A DNA stretch of 64,000 nt from Enterococcus aquimarinus (GTDB lineage: Bacteria; Bacillota; Bacilli; Lactobacillales; Enterococcaceae). The notes under the pieces were generated by a model. The model had not been told where the DNA came from. It saw nothing but the letters and a program-made list of their open reading frames with translations, and searched no databases. Of the stretch, positions 1 to 9,548 are shown piece after piece (position 1 is the stretch's first letter; the number at the start of each line of letters is the position of its first letter). Location of the stretch: positions 1 through 64,000 of the forward strand of contig NZ_JXKD01000010.1 in assembly GCF_001885765.1 (NCBI RefSeq), given 5' to 3'. The position numbers and the translations under genes were made by a program.

Positions 1-429
1 AATTTCATCAGTCCCATATATTATAGAGCCGGAAAGTCAGATAGACTTGCAGTGATTATCTTACTGGCTATTAATCAGCAGAGCCGTAACATGGTAGATA
101 GTTTTTTAAATCAATTTTCTACCCCATATGAAGTTGGATCACATGTTGTTTTTCCATTAATTTCTATTCAACCATCAGCAAAATTTGAGCGTATGAAATC
201 ACAAGAGGGAACATTTCTTTATCAATTGCCCCATTATAGAGGAGTGGCGAATGAGACTAGTGAATACATAGGCTTTTCAAAAGTTGATAGTGATGTAGAG
301 TTTATTATCACGGATAAAGAAAAAATATTTAGGAGTTTGAACAGATTAGGTATTAATCAAAAAACTATTTTCCCAGATCATGACAATATTGCTGAGTATT
401 TAAAGATAAAGGAACTATTGAATAATTAG
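1..429 (+). CDS. FRG domain protein, 3' part (5' end outside window)
   Basis: The frame is open from base 1, so this is the C-terminal part of a longer protein; a GTG at 52 is internal, not a start. Two segments match my memory of the FRG domain: ERMKSQEGTFLY, the R-x-x-Q-x-G-x-F strand, and the closing helix GINQKTIFPDHDNIAEYLK. FRG proteins are poorly characterised and are often found in accessory or defence regions. The gene stops about 400 bases before a group II intron and 2.5 kb before the Wadjet operon, which fits a defence block. Its activity cannot be inferred from this fragment. The main uncertainty is the missing N-terminus, which may carry another domain. Confidence 0.6.
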   Translation, partial: NFISPIYYRAGKSDRLAVIILLAINQQSRNMVDSFLNQFSTPYEVGSHVVFPLISIQPSAKFERMKSQEGTFLYQLPHYRGVANETSEYIGFSKVDSDVEFIITDKEKIFRSLNRLGINQKTIFPDHDNIAEYLKIKELLNN

Positions 430-484
430 AAACATATTCTTTGAAATTTGTTAGATGTTTTTGAGAGAATGTAGTGGTAACAAA

Positions 485-520
485 ATGCTCAAGATAATCT
501 TGCTAAGTTATCTTGAGCAT
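485..520. repeat. 13-bp perfect inverted repeat
   Basis: The arms at 485-497 and 508-520 (ATGCTCAAGATAA and its complement) are perfect, with a 10-nt loop. No T-run follows on either strand, so it is only a weak candidate terminator for the FRG gene. The rest of 430-790 shows no gene, apart from a short tandem repeat and the terminator described separately. Confidence 0.6.
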
Positions 521-692
521 AAGTTAATTCAGAAATGATTTTTAGTATTCGTTCCAGCTCGCAATTTCTTACTAAAAATTATCCAAAATATCCATATTTT
601 TTTAGTTAAAACAGGTTGAAACTAAATCAAAACTAACTACAATTGACAAAAATTATCAGAATTTCGCAGCACCACTAAAAAAATAGAATGCT

Positions 693-720
693 GTTATACC
701 AACGATGTTATACCAACGAT
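693..720. repeat. tandem duplication of a 14-bp unit
   Basis: GTTATACCAACGAT occurs twice head to tail (693-706 and 707-720) with no spacer. Two copies only; function unknown. Confidence 0.8.
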
Positions 721-790
721 TAGAGTTTATCAGAAGCTCTTAGAAAAGCTAACCTTTTGCTGGAAGGGTCAGTGGGATAGTCATAATATT

Positions 791-831
791 AAAGCTCAAA
801 ATATTGTTAATTCAATGTTTTGAGCTTTTTT
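791..831 (+). terminator. intrinsic terminator used as intron target
   Basis: AAAGCTCAAAA (791-801) pairs with TTTTGAGCTTT (818-828), followed by further T residues. The group IIC intron begins immediately after the T-run, which is the classic insertion preference of that intron class. Confidence 0.75.
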
Positions 832-2696
832 GTTCGCCCAGCATGGGCGAACTCTAACAGGTGAAAGTCCTGAGTGTGACCCATTAGCGGTAAGCACATA
901 GCTAAAAGCAAAGGTGTCCGTAGCGATGCGGAATCTGAAGGAAGCTCGAGGCAAATCTCTGGTCTGACGAACAGAAATCATATAGGAGGCAGTGCACGAA
1001 GATAAGGTTGCAAAAGAAACTGAAGTCCAATAGCTAATGGAACAATCGTGTGATGTAGATATGGCAGATAGATGGAGAAAAAGAGTTCGCACCTTAACTG
1101 GGGAGGTCTCATAGGCTTACTCCAAAACCTTGTAGTGATGCAAGACTGAGCCATGAGAAGTCAGCAGAAGCCGTAGTAGTGAAGACAACTAATGAAAGTT
1201 AGGAAGAGCGAAGGGCTGAACCGTTTTATCGTTATGGAAATCAATTTTGGAAGAGGAAAAAGACCACTGGTCAAGAGACGAGAAAGTGGATACCGACTTT
1301 ACGGGAAAGAAAGGAAATAACAAACATGTATGAAAGGAATATACTCGACCGCATTTTGGATCGAGATAACTTAAATGCGGCATACGAACAAGTCAGACGA
1401 AACAAAGGAGTCGCAGGGATTGATGGTATGACAACGGATGAAATAGGTGTTTATCTACTTCGAAATAAAGAAGAAATGATTACGGAAATTCGTCAAAGAA
1501 AATATAAGCCCTCACCTGTCCTTCGAGTAGAAATCCCAAAACCAAATGGCGGTGTCCGCCTTCTAGGAATTCCTACGGTCAAAGACCGTGTGATTCAACA
1601 GGCAATTTCACAAGTATTAACGCCCATATTTGATAAACACTTTAGCAAATATAGTTATGGATTCCGTCCTAATCGACAAGCACAAATGGCGATTACTCAA
1701 GCATTAGAATTTTTCAATGAGGGATATGATTGGATTGTAGATATCGACCTTGAGCGTTTCTTTGATACGGTACATCATGACCGTCTGATGAATCTCGTTG
1801 CCAGAACGATTCCTGATGGCGATGTGATTTCGTTGATTCGTAAATTCCTTGTTAGCGGCGTACAGATTAATGGGACTGTTCAAGCAACACCCATTGGTAC
1901 ACCGCAGGGAGGAAATCTCTCACCCTTACTCAGTAATATCATGCTTAATGAACTCGATATGGAACTCGAGAAACGAAACCTCCGTTTCGTTCGTTATGCA
2001 GATGACTGTATTATTATGGTTAAAAGTGAAATGTCCGCAAGAAGAGTCATGCGTTCAGTTACGAAATTCATCGAGGGAAAATTGGGATTAATCGTGAATA
2101 GTACGAAGTCTAAAATTGTAAAACCAGATGACCCAGAATTTAAATTTCTAGGTTTTGGTTTCTACCAAGATTTTAAAGACAAGAGTTACAAATCGAAACC
2201 TCATAAAATATCTCTTGAAAATTTCAAATACAAACTTAAAATCTTAACCCGTAAAAATTGGAGTATCGATACGAAAACACAAGTAATGAGATTAAACCAA
2301 GTCATTAGAGGTTGGATAAACTATTACAGAATCGGTTCGATGAAGAAAGTGCTAATAGGGATTGACTCTCATCTGAGGCTTCGTCTCAGAATGTGTATTT
2401 GGTGTAAGTGGAAAACAGCCAAGAATCGACGAAAGAACCTAATAAAGTTAGGTATGAATAAGTATGATGCTTATAAAAATAGCCATACTAGCAAAGGTGT
2501 CACCCGTATGGCCTACTCCTGGGTTCTGACAACGACTATTACAAATAAAAGACTAAGCCAATTTGGATTAGTCTCTTGTGTAACGCATTATAATAAAGTA
2601 CATGTTTAGTATAAAACGGAACCGCCGTATACCGATCGGTACGCACGGTGATGTGAGAGGACGAATAATCAATTAATGATTATTCTCCTACTCGAT
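832..2696 (+). mobile_element. group IIC intron, apparently full length
   Basis: The 5' end GTTCG (consensus GTGYG) opens a hairpin at 832-851 of the form GTTCGCCC-agcat-GGGCGAAC, followed by sequence close to my memory of the Oceanobacillus iheyensis IIC ribozyme (GTGTCCGTAGCGAT, GAATCTGAAGGAAGC, GGTCTGA). The 3' end has a domain V-like segment around 2621-2653. Domain VI pairs GAGAGGA-c-GAATAATC with GATTATTC-TCCT-a-CTC and leaves a bulged A at 2690, seven positions from a 3' end ...GAT at 2696. The size (about 1.87 kb), the location after a terminator and the RT without an endonuclease domain all indicate class C. The exact ends are my inference. Confidence 0.85.
1326..2609 (+). CDS. ltrA: group II intron reverse transcriptase/maturase
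   Basis: A 427-residue intron-encoded protein that supports splicing and retrohoming of the surrounding intron. An N-terminal RT0-like region (NLNAAYEQVRRNKGVAGIDG) is followed by fingers-palm motifs, with the polymerase signature RYADDCIIM around residue 220 and SYGFRPNR before it. The maturase X segment is QVIRGWINYYRIGSMKK around residue 335. The C-terminus is a short basic region without an HNH endonuclease, as usual for class C introns. The start at ATG 1326 follows AAAGGAAATAAC. The frame is intact, with all RT motifs present, so the element may be active. Confidence 0.93.
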   Translation: MYERNILDRILDRDNLNAAYEQVRRNKGVAGIDGMTTDEIGVYLLRNKEEMITEIRQRKYKPSPVLRVEIPKPNGGVRLLGIPTVKDRVIQQAISQVLTPIFDKHFSKYSYGFRPNRQAQMAITQALEFFNEGYDWIVDIDLERFFDTVHHDRLMNLVARTIPDGDVISLIRKFLVSGVQINGTVQATPIGTPQGGNLSPLLSNIMLNELDMELEKRNLRFVRYADDCIIMVKSEMSARRVMRSVTKFIEGKLGLIVNSTKSKIVKPDDPEFKFLGFGFYQDFKDKSYKSKPHKISLENFKYKLKILTRKNWSIDTKTQVMRLNQVIRGWINYYRIGSMKKVLIGIDSHLRLRLRMCIWCKWKTAKNRRKNLIKLGMNKYDAYKNSHTSKGVTRMAYSWVLTTTITNKRLSQFGLVSCVTHYNKVHV

Positions 2697-2698
2697 TA

Positions 2699-2799
2699 GT
2701 TTGCCCGGCATGGGGAAAACTAAAACATATTAAAGTTTCAAGCAAATTCTTGAATTGATGTACGATGGTGTGAGAGGTCGAATAATCAGTTAATGATTA
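2699..2799 (+). mobile_element. internally deleted remnant of a second group IIC intron
   Basis: Two bases after the full intron, a new 5'-end-like hairpin begins (GTTTGCCC-ggcat-GGGGAAAAC, 2699-2720). About 40 bases later comes a domain V/VI-like 3' part: TGGTGTGAGAGGTCGAATAATC then gttaatGATTA at 2765-2799, against GGTGATGTGAGAGGACGAATAATC in the intact intron. The 3' half of domain VI no longer pairs (AAATCAAG replaces TTCTCCTACTC). It reads as an older intron reduced to its two ends. The remaining bases to 2915 hold the jet operon leader. Confidence 0.65.
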
Positions 2800-2915
2800 A
2801 ATCAAGTTGTTTAATTCCTTTTTTTAATCAAACATAAGATTATCAATTTCCTTTTTCTGAATAGGATGAATCATGTTACAATCAAATGAAGAAAACGATT
2901 TTATAGGAGGTATAA

Positions 2916-4391
2916 ATGGATAAGATTCTACAAGCTAATTATTTAACCGTAGGTAATGTAGAGCGGTATCGTACAATTATGCGTTATTTTTATAAACGAC
3001 ATCGTCAAATGCAAGGGGCATCCTATCGGCCCGAACTAATTCAAATGATGCAAGAAAACTTCTCGCTAGAGTATGGTGAGATAGAAATGGATCAAGATTT
3101 GGAAAGTTTGGTTATTTGGGGAAATCTACAAAAGCAACAAGAGTTTTTCCAAATTCGTTCGATTGAAGAATACCGGAATAAAAATTTTCGATATCAGATT
3201 ACAGAAGAAGGTGTTTTGGTTGAAGAAATGGTTTATCAATTATTAAACCAAAAACACGCAGCACGTGGAGCATTAGATGAAGAAGTTTTTCGTGAGCTAT
3301 TAGAATTGTTGCAAGTATTTATTGATTCAAACGGAGTAAATTGTACTGTTTGGCCAAGTATTCGCGAAGCGTTTCGCAAAGTGGGAGCAGATACGGCGAA
3401 TTATATTGGCTATATCACGAGTCCAGAAGTCGATAGTCGCATGAAAACAGAAGCCTTTTTAGTGTATAAAGATCGTTTCGTAAATTATTTGCGTAACTTT
3501 ATTAGTCATGTTCAGAGTTTAAGCTATAATTTTCAATCACTAGTTACGGCGTTAGAAACGATTGTCCAAACGCCTTTGGTAGGGTGGTTATATCAAAAGG
3601 AGTTAGAGATTCCAACGTTTGATGGGATGAATCAAGCAGAGGTGGCAGAACAAGTTGCTGGTGAGTTTTTGGCTTTAAAAAATTGGTTTGCAGGGTCTTC
3701 TGAGCGCCCGAGTGAATATGATAACTTGATGTACCAAACAGATCAAATGATTGCTAAAATTACCGGTTTAATTTATTACTACGGACAAGAAGTTCATCAA
3801 TATCAAAGTCGAAAAAAAGATTATTTACAATTAGCCAAATGGTTTGGGCAGACGAATCAATTAGAACAAGCCAAGAAAATGTATGCTGGAATCTTTGGAT
3901 TAGATCACACGCGGCATTTTTTTGTTAGTGAGGCAAGTCAAGCGACGAATAATCGTTCGGAAAGCTGGTCACTGGAGCCAGCGACATTGTTGCTTGGTCC
4001 ACGTGGACAACGCAGAAGAGCAAAATCCGAAGAGAAAAGGATTATAATTGATCATGAACGACAGTTGACTAAAATGCAAGAATATCAAATGAAACTAGCG
4101 GAAGAACAACAAAAAATCGGTCAATATTTCGAAAATGACCGGCTCGATTTTAGTCAGATTAAGCAATTAGATCGCACGTCGCGTCAAGTATTTTTGAAGT
4201 GGATTAGTAAAGCTATGGCACTTCAGTTACCAAGTCAAGTGAAAGAGCAGACGGTTATTGAACATAAAATCATGACAGAGCTTGACTTTGAAGTAATGAT
4301 TCATATTGATATGGCGATTCGAATTCAAGTCTCGTGTGAAGATGGTCTTTTAGAGTTACCACAAGTCATTATGGAAAGGAAGATTAGATGA
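2916..4391 (+). CDS. jetA: Wadjet protein JetA, kleisin-like (DUF2397/TIGR02677 type)
   Basis: First gene of a four-gene Wadjet operon, which by established work is an SMC-type complex that extrudes and cleaves circular plasmid DNA. JetA is the kleisin-like subunit bridging the SMC heads. The 491-residue length and position fit the TIGR02677/DUF2397 family as I recall it; this variant is generally called type II. The product is helical, hydrophilic and lacks membrane segments. A basic, Arg/Lys-rich stretch with a long helix lies around residues 365-410 (RGQRRRAKSEEKR, then QLTKMQEYQMKLAEEQQK). The start follows a strong TAGGAGGT at 2903-2910. It overlaps jetB by ATGA. The family assignment rests mainly on the operon, because the sequence is poorly conserved. 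Confidence 0.8.
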   Translation: MDKILQANYLTVGNVERYRTIMRYFYKRHRQMQGASYRPELIQMMQENFSLEYGEIEMDQDLESLVIWGNLQKQQEFFQIRSIEEYRNKNFRYQITEEGVLVEEMVYQLLNQKHAARGALDEEVFRELLELLQVFIDSNGVNCTVWPSIREAFRKVGADTANYIGYITSPEVDSRMKTEAFLVYKDRFVNYLRNFISHVQSLSYNFQSLVTALETIVQTPLVGWLYQKELEIPTFDGMNQAEVAEQVAGEFLALKNWFAGSSERPSEYDNLMYQTDQMIAKITGLIYYYGQEVHQYQSRKKDYLQLAKWFGQTNQLEQAKKMYAGIFGLDHTRHFFVSEASQATNNRSESWSLEPATLLLGPRGQRRRAKSEEKRIIIDHERQLTKMQEYQMKLAEEQQKIGQYFENDRLDFSQIKQLDRTSRQVFLKWISKAMALQLPSQVKEQTVIEHKIMTELDFEVMIHIDMAIRIQVSCEDGLLELPQVIMERKIR

Positions 4392-5518
4392 GTTCCGATG
4401 AGTTACGTCGTGCGTTTAAATTATTATTTGAAAATTTTTGGATTATTCGTAATCAACAACCAGAAGATTATGCTTTTTTGCGCCGAAATCAGCTGGCATT
4501 ACAAAAAGAATTACGACAACGCTTTGGCATGAATTTAATCGTCCGTCCCCAGTATATTCAATTACTGAAGCGCCCACAGGTTTTGGCAGAGTGGATGGGA
4601 TCGATTGGATTTCAGACAACGCTTGATTACACCCTGTTTTGTTGTGCGATGGCGTATGTTGAAGACCTTGAAGAAGGAACTCCCTTTATGTTAAATGAAT
4701 TAGTCCGTGATTTAGGTTTATTAATTCCTGAAGAATTATCGATTGATTGGCAGAATTACAATCATCGCAAATCATTGGTCCGTGTTTTAAAGAAAATGCT
4801 TGAATTATCTTTGGTTGAAACGATTCAAGGCGATACGGATGGATTTAGTCACTCTGAGGCAAACCAAGAAGTTTTGTTTCAAACAACGCAGCAAACGCGC
4901 GCTTTTTTAGCCAGGGCACCACAATCCTATACTCAATATGAAGATTTTGATACGTTTTGGCTAGAGTTGCAATCAAGTCAGAATCTAGAAGAAAATCAAC
5001 TGTTATATCAACGTCTGATGTTGGAGCCTGCGATTCAACGGACAGTAGAAAATGAAGAAGTCTTTAATCGTCTAAGAAATTATTATCATTGGATGGAAGA
5101 GTATATCGAAAACAATACAGAATTTCGTTTTGAACTATATCGGGATTATGCGGCTCTTACTTTAGAGCATCGCGAATCTTTTAAAGAAGTATTTCCAAGT
5201 CGGCGAGTAATTGATGATGTGTTGATTCAACTAGCGACATTGATTCGCAAGGCAGAATTAGATCCATCAAGCTATGGGGTTCTAACGATTAGTCAGATGA
5301 AATGGTCTCATTTATTATTAGATTTACAAGGCAGTTACCAAGAATATTGGTCAAAAGAATACAACGAAATGCCTCTCTCCCAGCTAGGAGATGTCTTATT
5401 AGAAAGAGCAAGTGATTGGGGATTGCTGGAAGTGCGGGGACAACAAATCGCAATTTTACCGCCAATGAGTCGCTTAATTGCAGAAATGGAGAAATTAAAT
5501 GAAACAGTGGATCGTTAA
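4388..5518 (+). CDS. jetB: Wadjet protein JetB (KITE-like; DUF2398/TIGR02678 type)
   Basis: A 376-residue second subunit. In Wadjet complexes JetB is a winged-helix KITE protein that binds the JetA kleisin. Length and gene order match TIGR02678/DUF2398. A visible start segment, LRRAFKLLFENFWIIRNQQPEDYAFLRRNQ, is typical of the family as I remember it, followed by alternating helices with no membrane segment. The ATG at 4388 lies inside the jetA stop (ATGA), implying translational coupling, and the gene overlaps jetC by 20 bases. No catalytic motif is expected or seen. Confidence 0.8.
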   Translation: MSSDELRRAFKLLFENFWIIRNQQPEDYAFLRRNQLALQKELRQRFGMNLIVRPQYIQLLKRPQVLAEWMGSIGFQTTLDYTLFCCAMAYVEDLEEGTPFMLNELVRDLGLLIPEELSIDWQNYNHRKSLVRVLKKMLELSLVETIQGDTDGFSHSEANQEVLFQTTQQTRAFLARAPQSYTQYEDFDTFWLELQSSQNLEENQLLYQRLMLEPAIQRTVENEEVFNRLRNYYHWMEEYIENNTEFRFELYRDYAALTLEHRESFKEVFPSRRVIDDVLIQLATLIRKAELDPSSYGVLTISQMKWSHLLLDLQGSYQEYWSKEYNEMPLSQLGDVLLERASDWGLLEVRGQQIAILPPMSRLIAEMEKLNETVDR

Positions 5519-8500
5519 TCGGGTCGGATTATTAAATTTTTGGTATTATCAAAATCAAATTTTTGAGTTTTCAGATGGTAGGATGTTGCTCAGAGGGACG
5601 AATGGTTCAGGGAAATCACTGACCATGCAGAGTTTATTTCCAGTACTTCTAGATGGGGATACGCGTGCGGGACGTTTGGATTCTTTTGGGTCTCAAGATC
5701 GTAAAATGTTGGATTATTTACTAGGTGAAAAAGGAGTCTCAGAACGTGATGAAGGTACAGGTTATTTGTTTTTAGAAGTGAAACGAATAGACCGTGAAGA
5801 ATATCTAACAGTTGGAATAGGCATGTATGCTAAACGTGGTGGAACGCTAAAGAAATGGTTTTTTACAATCGAAAATAATCAACGTATCGGCATTGATTTT
5901 GAGCTCTATGAAGAACCACGGAAAAATGAAATCATTCCCAATACCAAACGGAAATTGACGAATCGTTTAGCTGGTATTGGACGCGTTTTTGAGACTCAAC
6001 GCGCCTATAAATTGTTTGTAAATGAGCGTATTTTTGGTTTCGAAGATATCGAGCAATTTGAAGAACTCATTGAGTTATTAATTAATTTAAGAAATCCTAA
6101 ATTATCACGGGATTTTAAGCCTTCTGTTATTTATAAAATTTTACATGATTCTTTACCAAAATTAAAAGACGATGAATTATTAACTTTATCAAAAACAATT
6201 GAACAATTAGATGGACATCGTGATCGCTTGGAAGATTTGGGAAATGAAATTAAAGACTTAAAGCAGTTTACGAAATTGTATGGCCGTTTTAAACAAGAAC
6301 ATAATGGTCAAATTGCTGGTAAATGGTTTGCATTAAAGCAAGAAGTCGAACATTTAACATCGGAAAATCAGAAGAAACAACGAACTATTCAACGAGAAGA
6401 ACGAACGTTAGAAAAAACCAAGCAAACGATTGAGGATCATCAAAGTCAATTAATAGCACTTAATCAAAGTATTCTAGAGTTGAATCAACATGAAGGAATG
6501 AATTTAGTTCAAAGAGGGCAAGAATTACAAGAACAACTCGATGTGTTACAAACTCAATTTACAAAAAATAGTAAACGAGTTGAGCAAAAGCAAGAACGGA
6601 TAATCGAACAAAAAAAACAACTTGAGGAACAAGAAGTACAAGTATTGGCGTATTTAAAAGCGTTAGATGACTACTTAATTGATAATGAACAGTACGTGAC
6701 TTACTTACGATTAGAAGAATTTGATGCGACTTATGCAAATAAAATGCGCACTCAGATTAGTGATGAAGATTATCGTTATTGGCAACAGGAAATTCAACGT
6801 AAAAAACGACAGCTAGAAGAGATTCAAGGAGATTTACGAAAATATGATGCACTAAAGGAGCAATTTGTTTTAGTTGAGCGTGAAGTTGCTAATTTACAGC
6901 AGCAAGTGGATGAAATGCAACGTGATATTCGTCAATGGCAGCAGACTCGCCAAGCAGAGATCGAAAGTTGGAAACAAGCATTTGAAAACTGGCGGCAACA
7001 AGCACACTTTGAAGTGGATATAGTGAAATCGAATGATTTGCTGTATCGAATGGATCAATTATTAGAAGAAGAAATTCGCGAAGAGTATATTCTAGAACCG
7101 ATACGACAAAGTTACGAATTGGCTCGTGAAGAAAATCAACATCAGATAATTCCATTGAAAAATCAACGTATGCGACTCTTAGAAAAGCAAAAAGAAAAGA
7201 TAAACGAAAGATTGGAATGGGAAAATAAAAAAACACCAGAACCGTTTCAAACAGCGGATCGACAGAAAAATCGTGAACGATTAAATAAGAGAGGATCATA
7301 CGTTAGCTTTTACCAAAGTGTCGATTTTATGAAGGAGGTAACCGTTGAGCAACAACAACGAATTGAAGGAGCGCTCTACGCTTCTGGGATTTTAGATTCA
7401 GTTGTGTCAAGTGAAGGGTTAACACTAGCTAGCGATTTACAAATTTTGCCAAAACCGGTATTCTTTGGCTCAACGCTAGCTGACTATTTAATCGTTAGCC
7501 CAGAAACACCGACACAGTTGCAGCCACTTGTTGCAGATGTCATTCAAAGTATTCTATATGATGAAATAAGTGATGGGAATCCAACCATTTTTTCAGATGG
7601 CAAGTATCAAGTTACTAACTTAATTGGAGCGATGCCAGAAAATTATCAAGCTTCCTATATTGGGGCTGCAAGTCAAGAACGTTATCGTCAACAAATGCTT
7701 GATCTTTTGCAAATAGAATTGGAACAATTAGTTACAGATATTACTCAAATTGAAGTTGAAATCGAAAAATTAATTCAACTAGAACAACAAATGCTTACCG
7801 ATTATCATACTTTTCCACTTGGTACCGAAGTCTATCAGAGTATAGCCTATTTAAGTCGTCTTAATTTGGAACTGCAAGCAAAAAGCAAGGAACAAGCAGG
7901 TAAGAAAACTGAACGAAATGAAAAAGAGCAAAGCTTGATGCTATTACGTACTGACTTACATAAAAAGTCCACAAAATTTGGTCTTAATTTAACTCAGGAT
8001 GCTTATCAAGAAGCGATTGTTTATGCTCAAAACTATGAATCTAATTTAAATGATGCGTATCAAAACTATTTGCTACACTTAGCAAAAAAGCCTAACATCG
8101 AAACACTGGGTGATACGATTGCTAGTTTGGAAGAAGAAATCGATGAGTTACAACATGAAATAAAAGAGATTTCAGCGGAAATAACGAAACAAGAACGCGT
8201 AATAGCAGAAAATTTGAAACAACAAAAATTAGTCAACGTAGAAGAGCTTCAGCAACAATTATTACGGGCGAAGGACGAGCAAAAAGAACGAGAAAGCCAA
8301 CTAATCGATTTGCGTAAGGAGGAATTAAGATTGACGGGGGTGATTGCAACTAATTATACCCAGTTAGAAATGCAAGAAGCTCAACTAGAAAAGAATCAAT
8401 TTCAAGAAGCTTATTGGCATCAATTATGTAACAAACGTTTCGTTACAGATGACTTACTTTCACGAGTGAAAGAGGTCGCTTTACCAGAAGATAATGTGAA

Positions 8501-9548
8501 ATTGCGTGACTTATCTGATCGTGTCATACGCCAGTTTAATTTTATTGTTGATCAACTCGGGAATTATCAACCGAAAATTTTAAGTAACATTGATGTTGAA
8601 TTACCGGAAGAAATTGAGAAGAGATTAGGAGATTTTTCACAGTATAATCATTATAAAGAACCGATCTTTGTTGCAGATAATCAAAATCATAGCACATTTG
8701 AATTACTTGATAAACTAGTCAGTCAGCAAATGATACTACAAGATTTATCGAAAAAAGAAGATGAGAAATTGTTTAAAACAATAATCTTAGAATCTGTCGG
8801 AAAAGTGTTGCGTAGTCGTATTCAACAATCGTTACAGTGGGTTGGACAAATGAATGAGCTGTTAAAGAGTCGAAAAAACTCATCAGGGCTTACGCTAAGT
8901 ATCCAATGGAAACCAGTAACAAGCGAAAATGCTAATGATTTAGGGACGGCGAAATTAGTTGAACTATTACAAAAACCGGTTGAAATTTTATCTGAAGCTG
9001 ATCGTCAGGCGATTGCCCAACATTTCCAAGAAAAAGTTTATTACGCACAGGAATTTTCTGCAAAGCAAACAGATGAGCAAACGACGCTTTTCCAAGCAAT
9101 CACCCAAGCACTCGACTATCGTGATTGGTTTCAATTTGAGATGAAGTACAAGCGAGCAAATGAAGGCTACAGTCCTCAAGCTTTGAGTGATTCGCAATTC
9201 AATAAATTTAGTGGTGGGGAAAAAGCGATTGCGATGTATCTGCCATTGTTTGCAGCTGTTTATTCTCGCTACTTAGATGCTGAAGAATGGTGCCCACGGG
9301 TAATTACTTTGGATGAAGCTTTTGCTGGAATTGATGATGAGAATATTTCCGATTTGTTCGAAGCCTGTGAGGAATTAGGTTTTAACTATGTTATGAATTC
9401 ACAAGCATTGTTTGGTGACTATCCGACCGTTTCAAGTCTAATGATTTATGAATTGCTACGACCACAAAATACGAATCTAGTAACACCAATTCGTTATCAT
9501 TGGGATGGGCAAACGAAACATTTCTTGCCGGAGCAAACTTATGGATAA
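5499..9548 (+). CDS. jetC: Wadjet SMC-like ATPase JetC (TIGR02680 type)
   Basis: The motor of the Wadjet system: an SMC/MukB-like ATPase whose long coiled coils extrude DNA loops on ATP hydrolysis. The Walker A GTNGSGKS is at residues 33-40, the ABC signature FSGGEK from 1237 and Walker B VITLDEAFAGIDDE from 1268 with catalytic Glu 1273. Between them lie two long Gln/Glu-rich coiled-coil arms (about 230-560 and 740-970) separated by a globular hinge-like part (about 600-720). The 1349-residue length is right for TIGR02680. The start ATG at 5499 has GGAG upstream and overlaps jetB; the stop overlaps jetD. All ATPase motifs are intact. Confidence 0.9.
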   Translation: MKQWIVNRVGLLNFWYYQNQIFEFSDGRMLLRGTNGSGKSLTMQSLFPVLLDGDTRAGRLDSFGSQDRKMLDYLLGEKGVSERDEGTGYLFLEVKRIDREEYLTVGIGMYAKRGGTLKKWFFTIENNQRIGIDFELYEEPRKNEIIPNTKRKLTNRLAGIGRVFETQRAYKLFVNERIFGFEDIEQFEELIELLINLRNPKLSRDFKPSVIYKILHDSLPKLKDDELLTLSKTIEQLDGHRDRLEDLGNEIKDLKQFTKLYGRFKQEHNGQIAGKWFALKQEVEHLTSENQKKQRTIQREERTLEKTKQTIEDHQSQLIALNQSILELNQHEGMNLVQRGQELQEQLDVLQTQFTKNSKRVEQKQERIIEQKKQLEEQEVQVLAYLKALDDYLIDNEQYVTYLRLEEFDATYANKMRTQISDEDYRYWQQEIQRKKRQLEEIQGDLRKYDALKEQFVLVEREVANLQQQVDEMQRDIRQWQQTRQAEIESWKQAFENWRQQAHFEVDIVKSNDLLYRMDQLLEEEIREEYILEPIRQSYELAREENQHQIIPLKNQRMRLLEKQKEKINERLEWENKKTPEPFQTADRQKNRERLNKRGSYVSFYQSVDFMKEVTVEQQQRIEGALYASGILDSVVSSEGLTLASDLQILPKPVFFGSTLADYLIVSPETPTQLQPLVADVIQSILYDEISDGNPTIFSDGKYQVTNLIGAMPENYQASYIGAASQERYRQQMLDLLQIELEQLVTDITQIEVEIEKLIQLEQQMLTDYHTFPLGTEVYQSIAYLSRLNLELQAKSKEQAGKKTERNEKEQSLMLLRTDLHKKSTKFGLNLTQDAYQEAIVYAQNYESNLNDAYQNYLLHLAKKPNIETLGDTIASLEEEIDELQHEIKEISAEITKQERVIAENLKQQKLVNVEELQQQLLRAKDEQKERESQLIDLRKEELRLTGVIATNYTQLEMQEAQLEKNQFQEAYWHQLCNKRFVTDDLLSRVKEVALPEDNVKLRDLSDRVIRQFNFIVDQLGNYQPKILSNIDVELPEEIEKRLGDFSQYNHYKEPIFVADNQNHSTFELLDKLVSQQMILQDLSKKEDEKLFKTIILESVGKVLRSRIQQSLQWVGQMNELLKSRKNSSGLTLSIQWKPVTSENANDLGTAKLVELLQKPVEILSEADRQAIAQHFQEKVYYAQEFSAKQTDEQTTLFQAITQALDYRDWFQFEMKYKRANEGYSPQALSDSQFNKFSGGEKAIAMYLPLFAAVYSRYLDAEEWCPRVITLDEAFAGIDDENISDLFEACEELGFNYVMNSQALFGDYPTVSSLMIYELLRPQNTNLVTPIRYHWDGQTKHFLPEQTYG

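Noticed and set aside
832-851. Strong hairpin GTTCGCCC-agcat-GGGCGAAC as a terminator
   Set aside because: It has no T-run and corresponds to the 5' stem of the group IIC ribozyme.
796-1092. Open frame of 98 codons on the minus strand over the intron 5' region
   Set aside because: It is antisense to the group II ribozyme, has no ribosome site, and its sequence is explained by RNA structure.
6889-7299. 136-codon minus-strand frame inside jetC
   Set aside because: Antisense shadow of the coiled-coil coding sequence; no ribosome site.
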